Source: Triops longicaudatus
Taxonomy: Eukaryota; Arthropoda; Branchiopoda; Notostraca; Triopsidae
Reading direction: 5' to 3'
Length of the DNA stretch: 64,000 nucleotides
NCBI GenBank assembly: GCA_022885665.1
Contig: JAGQDJ010000004.1
Location: forward strand, 1-64,000
Part shown: positions 8,795 through 20,060 of the stretch, piece by piece
Position numbering within the stretch: position 1 is the stretch's first letter
Layout of the letters: every line of letters begins with the position of its first letter
Notes under the pieces: generated by a model
What the model was told of the DNA's origin: nothing
Seen by the model: the letters and a program-made list of their open reading frames with translations, nothing else
Databases searched by the model: none
Program-made: the position numbers and the translations under genes

Positions 8795-10184
8795 AAAAAT
8801 ATGTTTTATTTAACAATCAAGCGAGAGTATTGTGTATTAAAATTTTGCCGATCGCGCTAATACGATCGATTCGTCTTTAACTATGAAGCGAAAGCTGTTT
8901 TTCTAAAAACTGATGGATGTGTGCAATTCATTAATTCCTATTGCGCATTCATTTGTGTGTATGAAGTCGAAGCCACTTAATTGGAAAACAATATTGATTA
9001 CTTGCAACGCCTCCGGTGCAGTTAACACGACTGTGCGGATATGCGGTTTGCATAAAAAAGCGCCTTGTGCAGTTAAATTAATGTGCACAGATGTCCGCTC
9101 TTGGTTCCACTGCGTTTGACGTGGATTCGACTTCGATCGTACTTGACAGTTCACCAGCTGTCATGTTACCATAATTACTAATATAACTTCTTAACAGGGC
9201 TACAAGTTATATAATTAAGTTTGAACGTACGAGAAACGCTTGTCATATCGGAATATTTACCCAGATGATAGATTCCATAACGCGATGGGGATTCTTCGGG
9301 AGAAACAAAATGTGCAAAATCCGAGCAATCCGCAATTTAATTCATGTGCCTTTATTTTTGGGTACCGGCATCGAGCGAAAGGGTAAAGCGAAACGTGCAG
9401 AACTTTATACATAGTACCTACAAAGTCTTTTTCATCCGCTTACAATTTTAAAAACCCTTGCCGATTGCAGTAGCCTGCTGCATTTACGCGGAGCCTTTCC
9501 CGTGAACGTTTCCAAAAAATGTCCAGGACTAAAACAGAAGTTAATTTTCCAAGCCTCCTCAAAATACATATAATTTCTCAAGTATATTACGAACCAACTT
9601 CGAAAAGCATAACCGAAGATTTAATTTTTACGGGCAAACTCATGCCTTACCCACTTCACGTGAACTCTTAAAATGCGCACTCCTCCCGTAGATTTCTACA
9701 TTATCTGAGTTCACACTAGGTGGCAACCATGTTATCCTTTCCCACAAAAGCTTATCTTATCTTTGTTATAAAAAGTTTAATGTCCTGTCCGGAGTTTATT
9801 TTACATCCTTGTATCTACCAGGAAAAGAGCTAGTCATAACATAATATATATCCTGATTAAGCAGCTTTTGGGTCGATTTGTAAAAGGCAAGTGAATTGTG
9901 AAGTGGATCTAGGCTAATTTTGTCTTAGGCTTGAACGCTGGGGCGCCACTGCTTCAAGGACGGGTAAGGTAATCCTCTAGGACTGCGTGTACTCCTCCTT
10001 GGTTCGGCATCCTCCAAGACGGTTTGGCTACTAAATTTCCTACGTTTGTCTCTGACTGGCTGTCGGTCTCTTGGCTGGCCGGGAACTCCGGCGTGAAATA
10101 ACGTCCGTTTAAAAGAAGCAGAGAGAGCAGAAAGTTAGGCAAAGTCCGTTTGTTTACTATCTGATTTGGTGAGTGTGAATTGCA
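8795..10184 (+). other. Intergenic region and presumed alpha-actinin promoter/5' UTR
   Basis: No gene is supported. Frames open on both strands around 8903-9154 have no family resemblance. A TATAAAA-like sequence at about 9768-9774 lies roughly 410 bases before the alpha-actinin ATG and is a possible core promoter. The last 120 bases before the ATG are purine-rich and look like 5' UTR. Confidence 0.35.
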
Positions 10185-13100
10185 ATGGTTGAAGTCACAA
10201 CCATGAATAACGTGGAATACTCTACCGAAACTAGTTACATGGAACAAGAAGAAGAATGGGAGCGGGAAGGATTATTGGACCCCGCTTGGGAGAAACAACA
10301 ACGAAAGGTAAGAAATATTTATAATGACTCGCATTAGTCAGGCGCCACTGCCTGGCGTTATTTTGTCTTTTTGTGACGTTGCCTCTCTTACTTCGGCACG
10401 TTTATCATTTCGCTCACGGAAAACAGAACCCCAGAGCAGCTAAAATACGTGTCAGCGAGTCACAATCCTCTCGTTCCTCTTAATCAATGTCTATTTTGTA
10501 ATTTTCCAAAACTTTCACACTTCTCAACATCTCAGCTCTACTAATCTGTATTTTCGCTCTTCGTGCAAGTTGAACTTAAGCTGGGCATTAGCGTCCGCCT
10601 GAATCGGATGCTGGGTAACGTAAGATGCTTGCCACGACGCTAGGGACGTTCTAAAATTAGGTAGGCTGCAGCGTATCTGAAAATGACCCTGTTTTCCTCT
10701 CTTTTAAATGGGACTTTTTCTTCATAAAAAAGGCAAAAAACTATTTCCTGTCGAAGGACTCCTGAGTGTCCAGGTATGCTCCCCATTTCCCCGAAAAGAA
10801 GTTTGTTTATAAGGGGTAATTAAACCCGCTATTGTTCCGTGTTCCTGACTAAAACGTTAGATTTAATCAGTCATACATGCAAAACCAGAAATGCGGGTTC
10901 AGCTTCCGGTTCTCACGTACTCTTCAATGCGTGAAACAATGCCCGAGGATCGTCTTACGTAGCATTTCTCACACAGATCCTGGGCGCCAAACCGGAGATT
11001 TTCGAACATAAGCACCTTTAGGGTAAGGGAGACAGGTATTCCCATTACGCAAATGACACGGGACCAGGTAAATAAACGTCTATAGGATGAAGCCTATTCG
11101 TCAATGAAGCCTGGCTTTTTGAAATGGCCTAAGCATAACAGCCGGTTTTTGTCGACCAGCTTTAGCCGGGGATGAGTCAGGTCTAGGAAAAGTCCAGGAT
11201 TTGCTCCGCTTGCTGTTGCAAGTTTCTTTGGCCAAAAGAAGCCCTGAGCTCTGCGTCGAAAATAACTCGCACTGCGCCTCTTCTTCCTGCTTTAGTCGAG
11301 AGCACCTCGCTTCTTCAGACTCTCCATTCCTCAGCTCGCACAGGCTAGCAGATTTTGCGTACACTTCACGCAAAGAATGTCCTTACAATCTGAACTGTGC
11401 TTTAAGTATATTTCCTATTATAAAAGTTTTATGTTGAGTCGTTTATTTTCGTGTGAAACAGGAAGTCAACTCGTAACTGAAGACATTTTTCAATTTCGTT
11501 GTAGTAAAGCAATTTTTGTAGTAATCAAGCATTTTTATGGCAATAGAATTTTCTAAATATTTTTTAGTTCCTTCCTATTTGCTGCTCATAAAGTTGATTT
11601 GCTCGTCAAATGGACTTTGCTTTATGTTATAAGTACGTTGTCGCTTCGTAGCCGATAAATAGCATGGGAACGCACGCAACGTAGTATGGAACTGTAAACT
11701 CCCTCACGGAAGTGTGTCCCAGCACCGGAAAATAGGCTCTTGGGGCTGTGTGGGGATGTCGAGATTGCGACACTGTGGCAAGAGAAATAGGTTTCTTTTA
11801 CCGGTTGGCTGAATGCGAAGTGATTTGAGACACGCGAGGAACATTTTTCGCTGAGGTCAACCTTTTGACTTGTTAATGACGTAATGGCATCTAGGGCGTT
11901 TTATACACCGAGGTGAAGAATCTGTTTGGCGTCCTACTCCCAAATGAAAAGCAAACTTTTTTTACATTTACAGAGTGGGAGCACACACTCGTGTTTTAGC
12001 TTTATTCTTATTTGTTCCTGGCATCGTTCTTGGCGTCAGCCGAGGGGTGCTTGAACAAGGAAATGGAAGTCTAAACACTCCGAGCCCGAGCCTGTTGCAT
12101 ATGAATTGTAAACTAATGGCTTTCAAGCGCACGAAATGAAAGCGTCGACCATTGGATCATTGACAGTCTTGGGCAAATAAATAGCAAATGTGGCCAGCTA
12201 TAGGTGCATGTCCAGGAATTGATTCAAAGGACACTTGTTAAATCATTTCAACCAGTCAATGCATTTAAACATTCTGATATTGATAACACCTAAACTTTTA
12301 TTCTAGGCACAGACGTGGAAAAGTAGATAGTAGATTCTAGAAAGAAAATCCCTAAAAATAAGTTTTGACACACTGAAACAGTTCACAACGTAAATTTGGT
12401 CTCTAGTAGCTCCCAGAACGATTGCGCAAAAAGTCATGACTACTAGCAATGCAAAGTATTTTTCAGGCAATTATAATGTACTATAGCATTTTCAAAAGGA
12501 GAATTTTATTTCTTCTAATTACCGACACATTGATTTGGAAAGAGATGTGTTTTTATAGTTGGAAAATTTCCATCCATATCGCATCAGTTCGTAACCTTTT
12601 CACTTTGCTGCGGTAATATTACGAATTGTTATGTTTACTAACTTAAAAGAGTGAAATAAAAATTAAGAAAATTCATTTTGTAGACATAATTTTTTTACTG
12701 GAAATTGCCTTTTAGCTTTCAAAATGGAAGCTTAAAAAATTAATTAAAAATCACAAATAAAATAAATATTCTAAAAATAGGGCTGAAAGACACGAAACAG
12801 TTTACAAGGGACAAAAATGGCCCTCTCTACTTCAAAGAATTTAGGGAACATTTTTGTGCAGAAATATTTGTAGGGGAGTTCGTATTTTGTTGTGTTATAG
12901 TGACAAGCATTTATCTTGGCACTCGCATTGATTGGATTTTATTTTGGCGCCCAACTTTTTTGGCAAGAGGGTCACTATTCCCCTGCACAGTTTGGTGCGT
13001 CTATTTTTGGGCATGTGCAGCCCGCCGAGGGCGTGTTTATGTAGCTTTAATAATAGCTGCATCGTGTAAATTTGTCTTCAGATGCTGGTAGTCGCTCCAT

Positions 13101-16100
13101 CCCGCTCCCAATAGCTTTGTTCGATTCTCTTTTTATCATTATAGAGATTAGAAAGTACAAGACACTAAACTCCTTTGCACGCAAAACACAAAACAGTCGA
13201 CTCGAGTTACACACGGAGATAAATAGAAAACAAAAAGCTGGGAGCGAAGTGTTTTTGGGATGAACGGAGCGCCAAAATACACCTTCCTCCAACTTTTGCA
13301 ACATTTTCGTACGACAGTTTAAGACAGGAAGAACGAAGGAGAGATGCAGATGTGAAGCACAAAACAAGAGCTGCCATAGATAAAAATAGTGACGGTACGT
13401 ACAGTAACACAAACTGCCCTTGGCCCGTGACCATAAACTGCAAGCGCTTTGCTTTAACACCCTAGCTAAGTCTTTTGGCTAAACATAAAGAAGACGTCTT
13501 TAACTAGGCAGATAGCAGCATTTCAGTCTTCACAGTTGTTCACATACGGTATGTAAAGCACTGTACAATACGAGTGCCCATCACGTGCAACCACCATACG
13601 TCTAAATTTCGACAACTCTTTTTATAGCTCCCGGTTGTCGAATATTGACGGGCCTTGGCAAGCACAGAAGTTTATATTTGGAGGCTTGAAAAATTCTCAG
13701 TAAAATTTCCCAGATTCTGTCTCGGGGAATTCTTTCATCGCTTGAAGAGGACGTGGAGTGGGAGTGAGGATCAAATAAACTGCAAATGCAGGCCAAAATG
13801 GTTTAGAAGAGTCGGCATACCCGAAAGAAAGAAGCGCCGCGTATTTTAATCAGGGATAAGGTTCGTAGTTAGCTTAACTAGCCCTGGAATAGGAATCGCC
13901 TTTAAATTTGTTTGGATTTCTGGAAGCTAATAAAAAAATGAATGAAATGGGTTGAACAGACGCCCCATGATGTCACCGCTAAGTGATATATGCCATGCGA
14001 GCTCGAACGAGGGGTAAATCCATTCGTGAGCAATTAAATAGCTGTGAAATTATCCCCTCGGGGTATTGGCGAGTTTGAGTAGATGAAATTCCCTCGCGTT
14101 CTCGGAAAAATGAGCAGAAATTGGCTTTTGAGTAGGTCAAGGCTGGGCATTTCCGGTCTGTAATCGGCTTTCATAGGAAGTTTCGATCCCGTGAGGAATG
14201 ATAGGTTTGTTTACCTCGTCGAAAATATTAACCGGTTTTTGAGTTATATGAGCTTTTCATGTATGTTGGTATGAAACGTGGACAAAGGACATTTGAAAAT
14301 ATATTTTTTATTATTATTATTCTTTTTTTTTGTGTGTGTGGTGACAGACATTTACGGCGTGGTGTAATTCACACTTGCGGAAGGCCGGCACCGGCATAGA
14401 GAACATCGAAGAGGATTTTCGTAATGGCCTCAAACTTATGTTGCTGTTGGAAGTCATCTCCGGCGAAAATTTGCCCAAACCTGATCGCGGCAAAATGCGG
14501 TTTCACAAGATTGCCAACGTGAACAAAGCCTTGGATTTCATTGCCAGTAAAGGCGTGAAACTCGTGTCCATTGGCGCTGAAGGTAAATTGCCTTTTTGTT
14601 TTTCTAACAAGCGTTTCATAACGGTTGCAATAAATTGTTATTTTTGTGTAGAAATCGTGGACGGAAACACCAAGATGACTTTGGGCATGATCTGGACCAT
14701 CATTTTACGATTCGCCATTCAAGACATTTCCGTGGAGGAAATGACCGCCAAGGAAGGTCTGCTCCTCTGGTGTCAACGAAAGACAGCCCCGTACAAGAAC
14801 GTCAATGTCCAGAACTTCCACCTCAGGTATGCAAAGAGGAATATAAATATAAATCACCTAAAATTTACAAAATGAGGAAATTCATTTTTGAAAATTGTTA
14901 AGACGGACATTGTATTTACTGAAACGTGACACTTCCCTTAAGTAAATATCTCTCTTTGGACACTTGCGTGCATTTCAACACCCTAATATGTTTGTGCACG
15001 TGTTCAGTTCTTATTTTAAAATTCCTGAAAAATGTTGTAAGCGAAGAAAATGTTTGCAGTTTCAAGTTGCTTTGGCAGACAGTAAAGTACATATATCTTA
15101 ACGTGTTTCTCTCGCAGAGCATAGTTACAGCTGTCCAGTTGGCGGTTGACCCATATCCATAAAGAAATAATTAGCTGTATATAATTCCTATCATCAGCCA
15201 TAAATTAGACATTTTGATCTCGTTGGACTCGTCGTACAGCTCAGTACGCGAGCGAAGGCGTAACAAAATAAGCCTGTAACGTACTTATGCTGAGGTTTCG
15301 CGAGCTTCCTTGGGATGTTTTCGAAGAGTCACGGCTCAGTAAATACGCAAATTGTTATGCAAAGGCAAAAAATGCAGAGTACAAAAAGACAAGATTGCTA
15401 ATGTTGAGATAGATGTGTTAGACTAGTTCTCAAAGAGTCGTGGTCCAGGAAATACGTAAATTGTTATGCAAATGATGTTATTTGTAGCGGACTTAATAAA
15501 ACAGGACTTTAACTGTTTTTTTCTTGTAGCTTCAAGGATGGTTTGGCTTTCTGTGCCCTCATTCACCGACACCGACCGGATCTTATCGACTACTCGAAAC
15601 TCTCTAAGGATAATCCTCTGGAGAATCTTAACTTGGCTTTCGACGTTGCGGAGAAGTACTTGGACATCCCGAGAATGTTAGACCCTGAAGGTAATGTCAT
15701 GTAGATCACGTCACGTTATGTAGGTTCGCCCCAGTTTAGCCCGAACGCGTGAAATCTGGTCTGATAAAGTCACAAAACGAATGATTGTTTTTATGGATGA
15801 TCGTGTTAAAGAAAGGACTTTACTTTAGATTTGGTTAGTACGTTCAAACCCGACGAACGTGCCATCATGACCTACGTTTCTTGCTACTACCACGCCTTCC
15901 AAGGGGCTCAGCAGGTAGAAGGGTCTTTCCACTAACCAAAAACACGCCCATATATTACTCTAACGCGTGTTTTGCTATTAAACATATATCTGAAAGCTTG
16001 TGAGCCGGCGCAGCCAATCTGCTCTTGCGCTGGAGACCGATTGCCCGAGTTGATACTTGGACTTCCTAACTGTTTGATTGGAAGGATTGAGTTGGTTTTG

Positions 16101-19100
16101 AAACTAACAAAATCTTTTTTAACATAGTTTTTTCCTTTTTTTTTTTTTTAACTTAGAATTCCTAAAACCATAAAAACGGAACATTGCAGGGTTCGTAGAC
16201 AGTTTGTGCTTCACATTTGCTTGCTTAAGATAATCTCGGTATGAGTAGTTGACACAGTTGCGAAAAAACGTTTGATACTCATTTGCTGGAAAATTAGAGA
16301 GAGACAAATAACTATTTTTTACTAACGTTTACGCTATCTATTTTTTCATAATCTGTGTGCCTCAACGCTGTTTTTTTGCTTGGCGTGCGCTGCGCATGCT
16401 GCAGATTTATGCAATTCCGCCATGCCTGACGAGCGTGCCAACATGACCTACGTCTCATCTTACTACCACTGCTTTGCAGGAGCGCAAAAGGTATGATAAC
16501 TAGCCACGTGCATCTTGGCCTGGACTTTTGGAGTCATTGCTGTGCAGTTTTCACACGACTTTCCTGTTGACCACTTTCCTTTCACATCACGCTGCTTTTT
16601 TTCTTTAAATCTTCCATTAATACGAATCTGGGCTTATCTAGGCCGAAACTGCTGCCAACCGCATCTGCAAAGTCTTGAAAGTCAACCAAGAAAATGAACG
16701 TCTCATGGAAGAGTACGAGCGATTGGCTTCCGATGTAAGTTATCCAATATGGCTCTTTTTTGCTACATATACCGTAAAACACAACTTCGTTTTTATTATA
16801 GTATTATTTATTTTATTGTTTTTTCTTGTCATAAACTTTTAATTTTTAATTGGAGTCTTTTTCTGGCGAAAAATTCTTAAACGCCTTTTGAACTGTATTA
16901 CAATGTTGAAATAGCTTCATTTGTACACTTAAGTTGTTTTTGTCAGTGATTGTATTTTTTCCACTAATTTTTATTTATTTCGTTTCCAGTACCTTTTATT
17001 TATTCTATTCATATGCATTTTTATAGAATATTAGTTTTAGTTTATTTTTTTTTCTTTCTCCATTCCCGACGTATCTTTGTCATTTCATTGTCACTGATTA
17101 TGTTTTAATACTTTTATTTTGTGCTGCAGTTGCTCGAATGGATCAGACGCACGTTGCCCTGGTTAGAATCGCGTCAGTCGGACAACTCGTTGGTGGCCGT
17201 GCAAAAGAAATTAGAAGAGTACCGTCAATACCGTCGCAAACACAAGCCACCCCGTGTGGAACAGAAAGCGAAACTGGAGACCAACTTCAACACCTTGCAA
17301 ACTAAGTTGCGTTTGTCGAACCGTCCCGCTTACATGCCCACCGAAGGCAAGATGGTTTCGGACATTGCAGCGGCCTGGAAGGGCTTGGAAGGCTGCGAAA
17401 AGCTCTTCGAGGAATGGCTGTTGTCCGAAATGATGCGTTTGGAGCGATTGGAACACTTGGTCCAGAAATTCAAGCACAAGTCTGATATTCACGAAGGCTG
17501 GACTCGTGGCAAGGAAGAAATGCTCTCTGCCCAAGATTTCCGCTCTTGCCGCTTGCCGGAATTGAAAGCTCTCAAGAAGAAGCACGAAGCCTTTGAAAGC
17601 GATTTGGCCGCCCACCAAGACCGCGTTGAGCAAATTGCTGCCATTGCTCAGGAACTCAAGTAAAAAAATAAAAAAAAAAATAATAAAAAATTTTTTTACA
17701 AGTTCTTTATAACTCACCGCGGAATTTTGAATATGTGTAGCGCTCTGGAGTACCACGATGTGGCCACCATTAATGCCCGTTGCCAACGCATCTGTGATCA
17801 ATGGAACCGTTTGGGCCAACTTACCTCCTCGCGTCGCACCTCTTTGGATGAAGCCGAGGCACTTTTGGAGAAAGTGGATCAATTACACTTGGAATTCGCC
17901 AAACGCGCGGCTCCATTCAACAACTGGTTGGACGGTGCTCGCGAAGACTTGGTTGACATGTTCATCGTCCACAGCTTGGAAGAATTGCAAGGGCTTTTGG
18001 ACGCTCATGCGCAGTTCAAGGTCACTTTACCCGAAGCTGACCGTGAATATCAGGAAATTGTGGGCTTGGTTCGTCAAGTCGACGAGCTGGCTCAGCAATT
18101 GCGTATCCCGGCCGCTAAGGAGAACCCTTACACTACTTTGACAGACAAGGTAACTTGAAGTACACTTACTGTACTTACTTATTATACTATATCTTACTTT
18201 GTACTTACTATAAAACTGTTAAATTACACATAATGACGCTTTCAATACTTTCTCTTGCTGCCCAAGGAAGAATTTATTGCATTATTCGAGGTATATAACG
18301 GTCTTATCACGAGCTTAATGACCGCTTACTGAGAGCATTTCCAGCAAAGGTATTAACAGCTAACAATTCTATGCAGGATATCTCAGCCAAGTGGAAGGAA
18401 GTCAACCAATTGGTACCACAGCGAGACCGCACTTTGGATGAAGAATTGCGCAAACAACAAAGTAAGTTGAAACGCTTTGAAGGCAGCTGCCTTCTGAGTC
18501 ATAAGAATTGATTTTTCTTTCTTGGATGTGTACTTTGAAATATGCGAGCGCTTATTTGTGAGCGTTAAAAGAGGAGTTTCTATTTCTTTTCGCGTTGGAA
18601 ATAATTTACGACTCTTGTAAATTGCAGATAATGAAATGTTGCGCCGTCAGTTTGCTGAGAAAGCCAACACAGTTGGCCCGTGGATTGAGAACCAGATGGA
18701 CGCAGTGGCTGCCATTGCCATGGGCATGCAAGGCTCTTTGGAAGACCAGCTTGTCCGTTTGAAGGAATACGAGTCGAAGGTCTACGGCAACAAAAACAAC
18801 ATGGAAGAGTTGGAGAAGATCCACCAAGGCATCCAGGAGAGTCTCATCTTTGAGAATCGTTACACACAGTTCACGATGGAGACGTTGCGTGTCGGCTGGG
18901 AGCAATTGCTCACGTCCATCAACCGGTCCATTAACGAGGTGGAGAACCAGATCTTGACGAGAGACTCAAAGGGCATCACGCAAGAACAACTCAATGAGTT
19001 CCGCAGCAGCTTTAATTACTTTGATAAGAATCGCGTGGGTCACTTGAAACCGGAAGAGTTCAAATCTTGTCTGGTCAGCTTGGGCTACTCTATTGGCAAG

Positions 19101-19624
19101 GACAAACAAGTAAAGTAGCTTTCTTTCTTTTTTATGACGCTTTTATGAATGAAAAGAAGGGAGAGGAAGAAAAGATTAAGTGCTGTTGATTAGAGAATCT
19201 GGAAAATTAACATTCCGTTCGGTTTGGGTATCAATAGGGAGACGTGGACTTTGCTCGCATCTTGGCCCTGGTTGATCCCAATGCTTCAGGACATGTTCTC
19301 TTTGACGCTTTCTTGGATTTCATGACACGTGAATCCACCGACACTGATACTGCTGAGCAAGTGATTGATTCGTTCCGCATTTTGGCTGGCGACAAGGTAC
19401 TCTTTTTCTCTTTCCTTTTGTTCTCCTCTTTGAATGAATACTAATCAGTGTTTTTTTTTTTTTAGCCTTACATCATGCCGGAAGAACTGCGCCGTGAATT
19501 GCCACCTGATCAAGCAGAATACTGTATTCAGCGCATGCAACCTTTCAAGGGTCCTAATGCTGCGCCCGGGGCTTTGGATTATATGTCCTTCTCTACAGCT
19601 CTTTATGGAGAGTCTGATTTATAA
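10185..19624 (+). CDS. ACTN: Alpha-actinin (muscle-type, arthropod)
   Basis: Exons: 10185-10307, 14348-14582, 14652-14826, 15530-15690, one of 15829-15914 or 16405-16490, 16642-16734, 17130-17659, 17741-18149, 18377-18461, 18628-19109, 19238-19396, 19466-19624. All phases agree and give 898 aa, the normal length. It crosslinks antiparallel actin filaments at Z-discs and cell cortex. Order: short N-terminus with MEQEEEWEREGLLDPAWEKQ, then CH1 and CH2 actin-binding domains (aa 42-260), neck and four spectrin repeats (275-750), EF-hands (750-835) and C-terminal ALYGESDL, whose last residues bind PDZ proteins in muscle. EF loop 1 (DKNRVGHLKPEE, aa 765-776) has Val at position 5. Loop 2 (DPNASGHVLFDA, 806-817) ends in Ala instead of Glu. 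Calcium binding is therefore probably lost or weak, as in muscle isoforms. Near-identical to Drosophila Actn as recalled. Confidence 0.97.
12352..12361. promoter_or_regulatory. Candidate MEF2 site CTAAAAATAA
   Basis: Fits YTAWWWWTAR within alpha-actinin intron 1. MEF2 drives muscle genes in insects and vertebrates. A single site in AT-rich DNA can arise by chance. Confidence 0.3.
12771..12780. promoter_or_regulatory. Candidate MEF2 site CTAAAAATAG
   Basis: Perfect CTA-W4-TAG MEF2 consensus about 420 bases downstream of the first candidate, both in intron 1 of a muscle structural gene. Confidence 0.4.
15829..15914 (+). other. ACTN: Alpha-actinin mutually exclusive exon a
   Basis: An 86-bp exon with acceptor TTTAG and donor GTAGAA, encoding the end of CH2: DLVSTFKPDERAIMTYVSC, then YYHAFQGAQQ. 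It is nearly identical to the Drosophila and vertebrate sequence at this place. It enters in phase 1 and leaves in phase 0, exactly as exon b does. Confidence 0.9.
16405..16490 (+). other. ACTN: Alpha-actinin mutually exclusive exon b
   Basis: Also 86 bp, 490 bp downstream of exon a, encoding DLCNSAMPDERANMTYVSS, then YYHCFAGAQK. It aligns residue for residue with exon a, with about 10 changes. Because 86 is not a multiple of three, using both or neither shifts the frame. Only one can be included in a functional mRNA. Confidence 0.9.
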
Positions 19625-20060
19625 ACTTGCAATTACACTAGCATATCTTTCATTCAAGTAAGTTCCGTTTGCTAGACATAGTAATTGTAATTAAACAATT
19701 TCTTTAATCACTTCTTTTTTCATGCAGAAGTACTTTTTGACTGGGCATTTCTTCGTGGGCAGATTCACAAGGCAAAGGAAAAATCCCTACATTTTCGAAC
19801 CTTCGCGAGAAGAATTATTTTGACTGACAATGAAGAATTTCTGGACCGAAACTTGCAGGATATACATGAGAAAGGAGCCTGACATGTGGTACACGGAACC
19901 GATGGGAAGAATATGTCACCACTGCCGTTTACAACAACCGAACGAACCTTTTTCTTTTGTGTCCTAACATTTTTGTTTTTATGCTTTCGCGGATTGAAAA
20001 CCACATAATTTGTGCTTCGCCTCATTTTTTTCTTGGTCGCGACTCTTGAAATAATTCTAA
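19625..20060 (+). other. Alpha-actinin 3' UTR with a probable intron (19658-19727)
   Basis: After the stop, CATTCAA|GTAAGT (donor at 19658) and TTTTTTCATGCAG (acceptor ending 19727) look like a 70-bp intron in the 3' UTR. The junction is 33 bases after the stop, close enough to escape nonsense-mediated decay by the usual 50-55-base rule. The polyadenylation site is not certain. Confidence 0.5.

Larger units (their letters stand above)
10308..14347 (+). other. Alpha-actinin intron 1
   Basis: A 4.0-kb first intron, typical for regulatory content in muscle genes. It has two sites fitting the MEF2 consensus YTAWWWWTAR (12352-12361 and 12771-12780). Open frames at 11101-11437 and 13047-13460 lack any recognisable domain or splice logic, so I do not call genes. 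Confidence 0.6.

Noticed and set aside
17211..17882. 223-codon minus-strand ORF
   Set aside because: It lies antisense to alpha-actinin exons 7 and 8, and the open frame is a by-product of their codon pattern.
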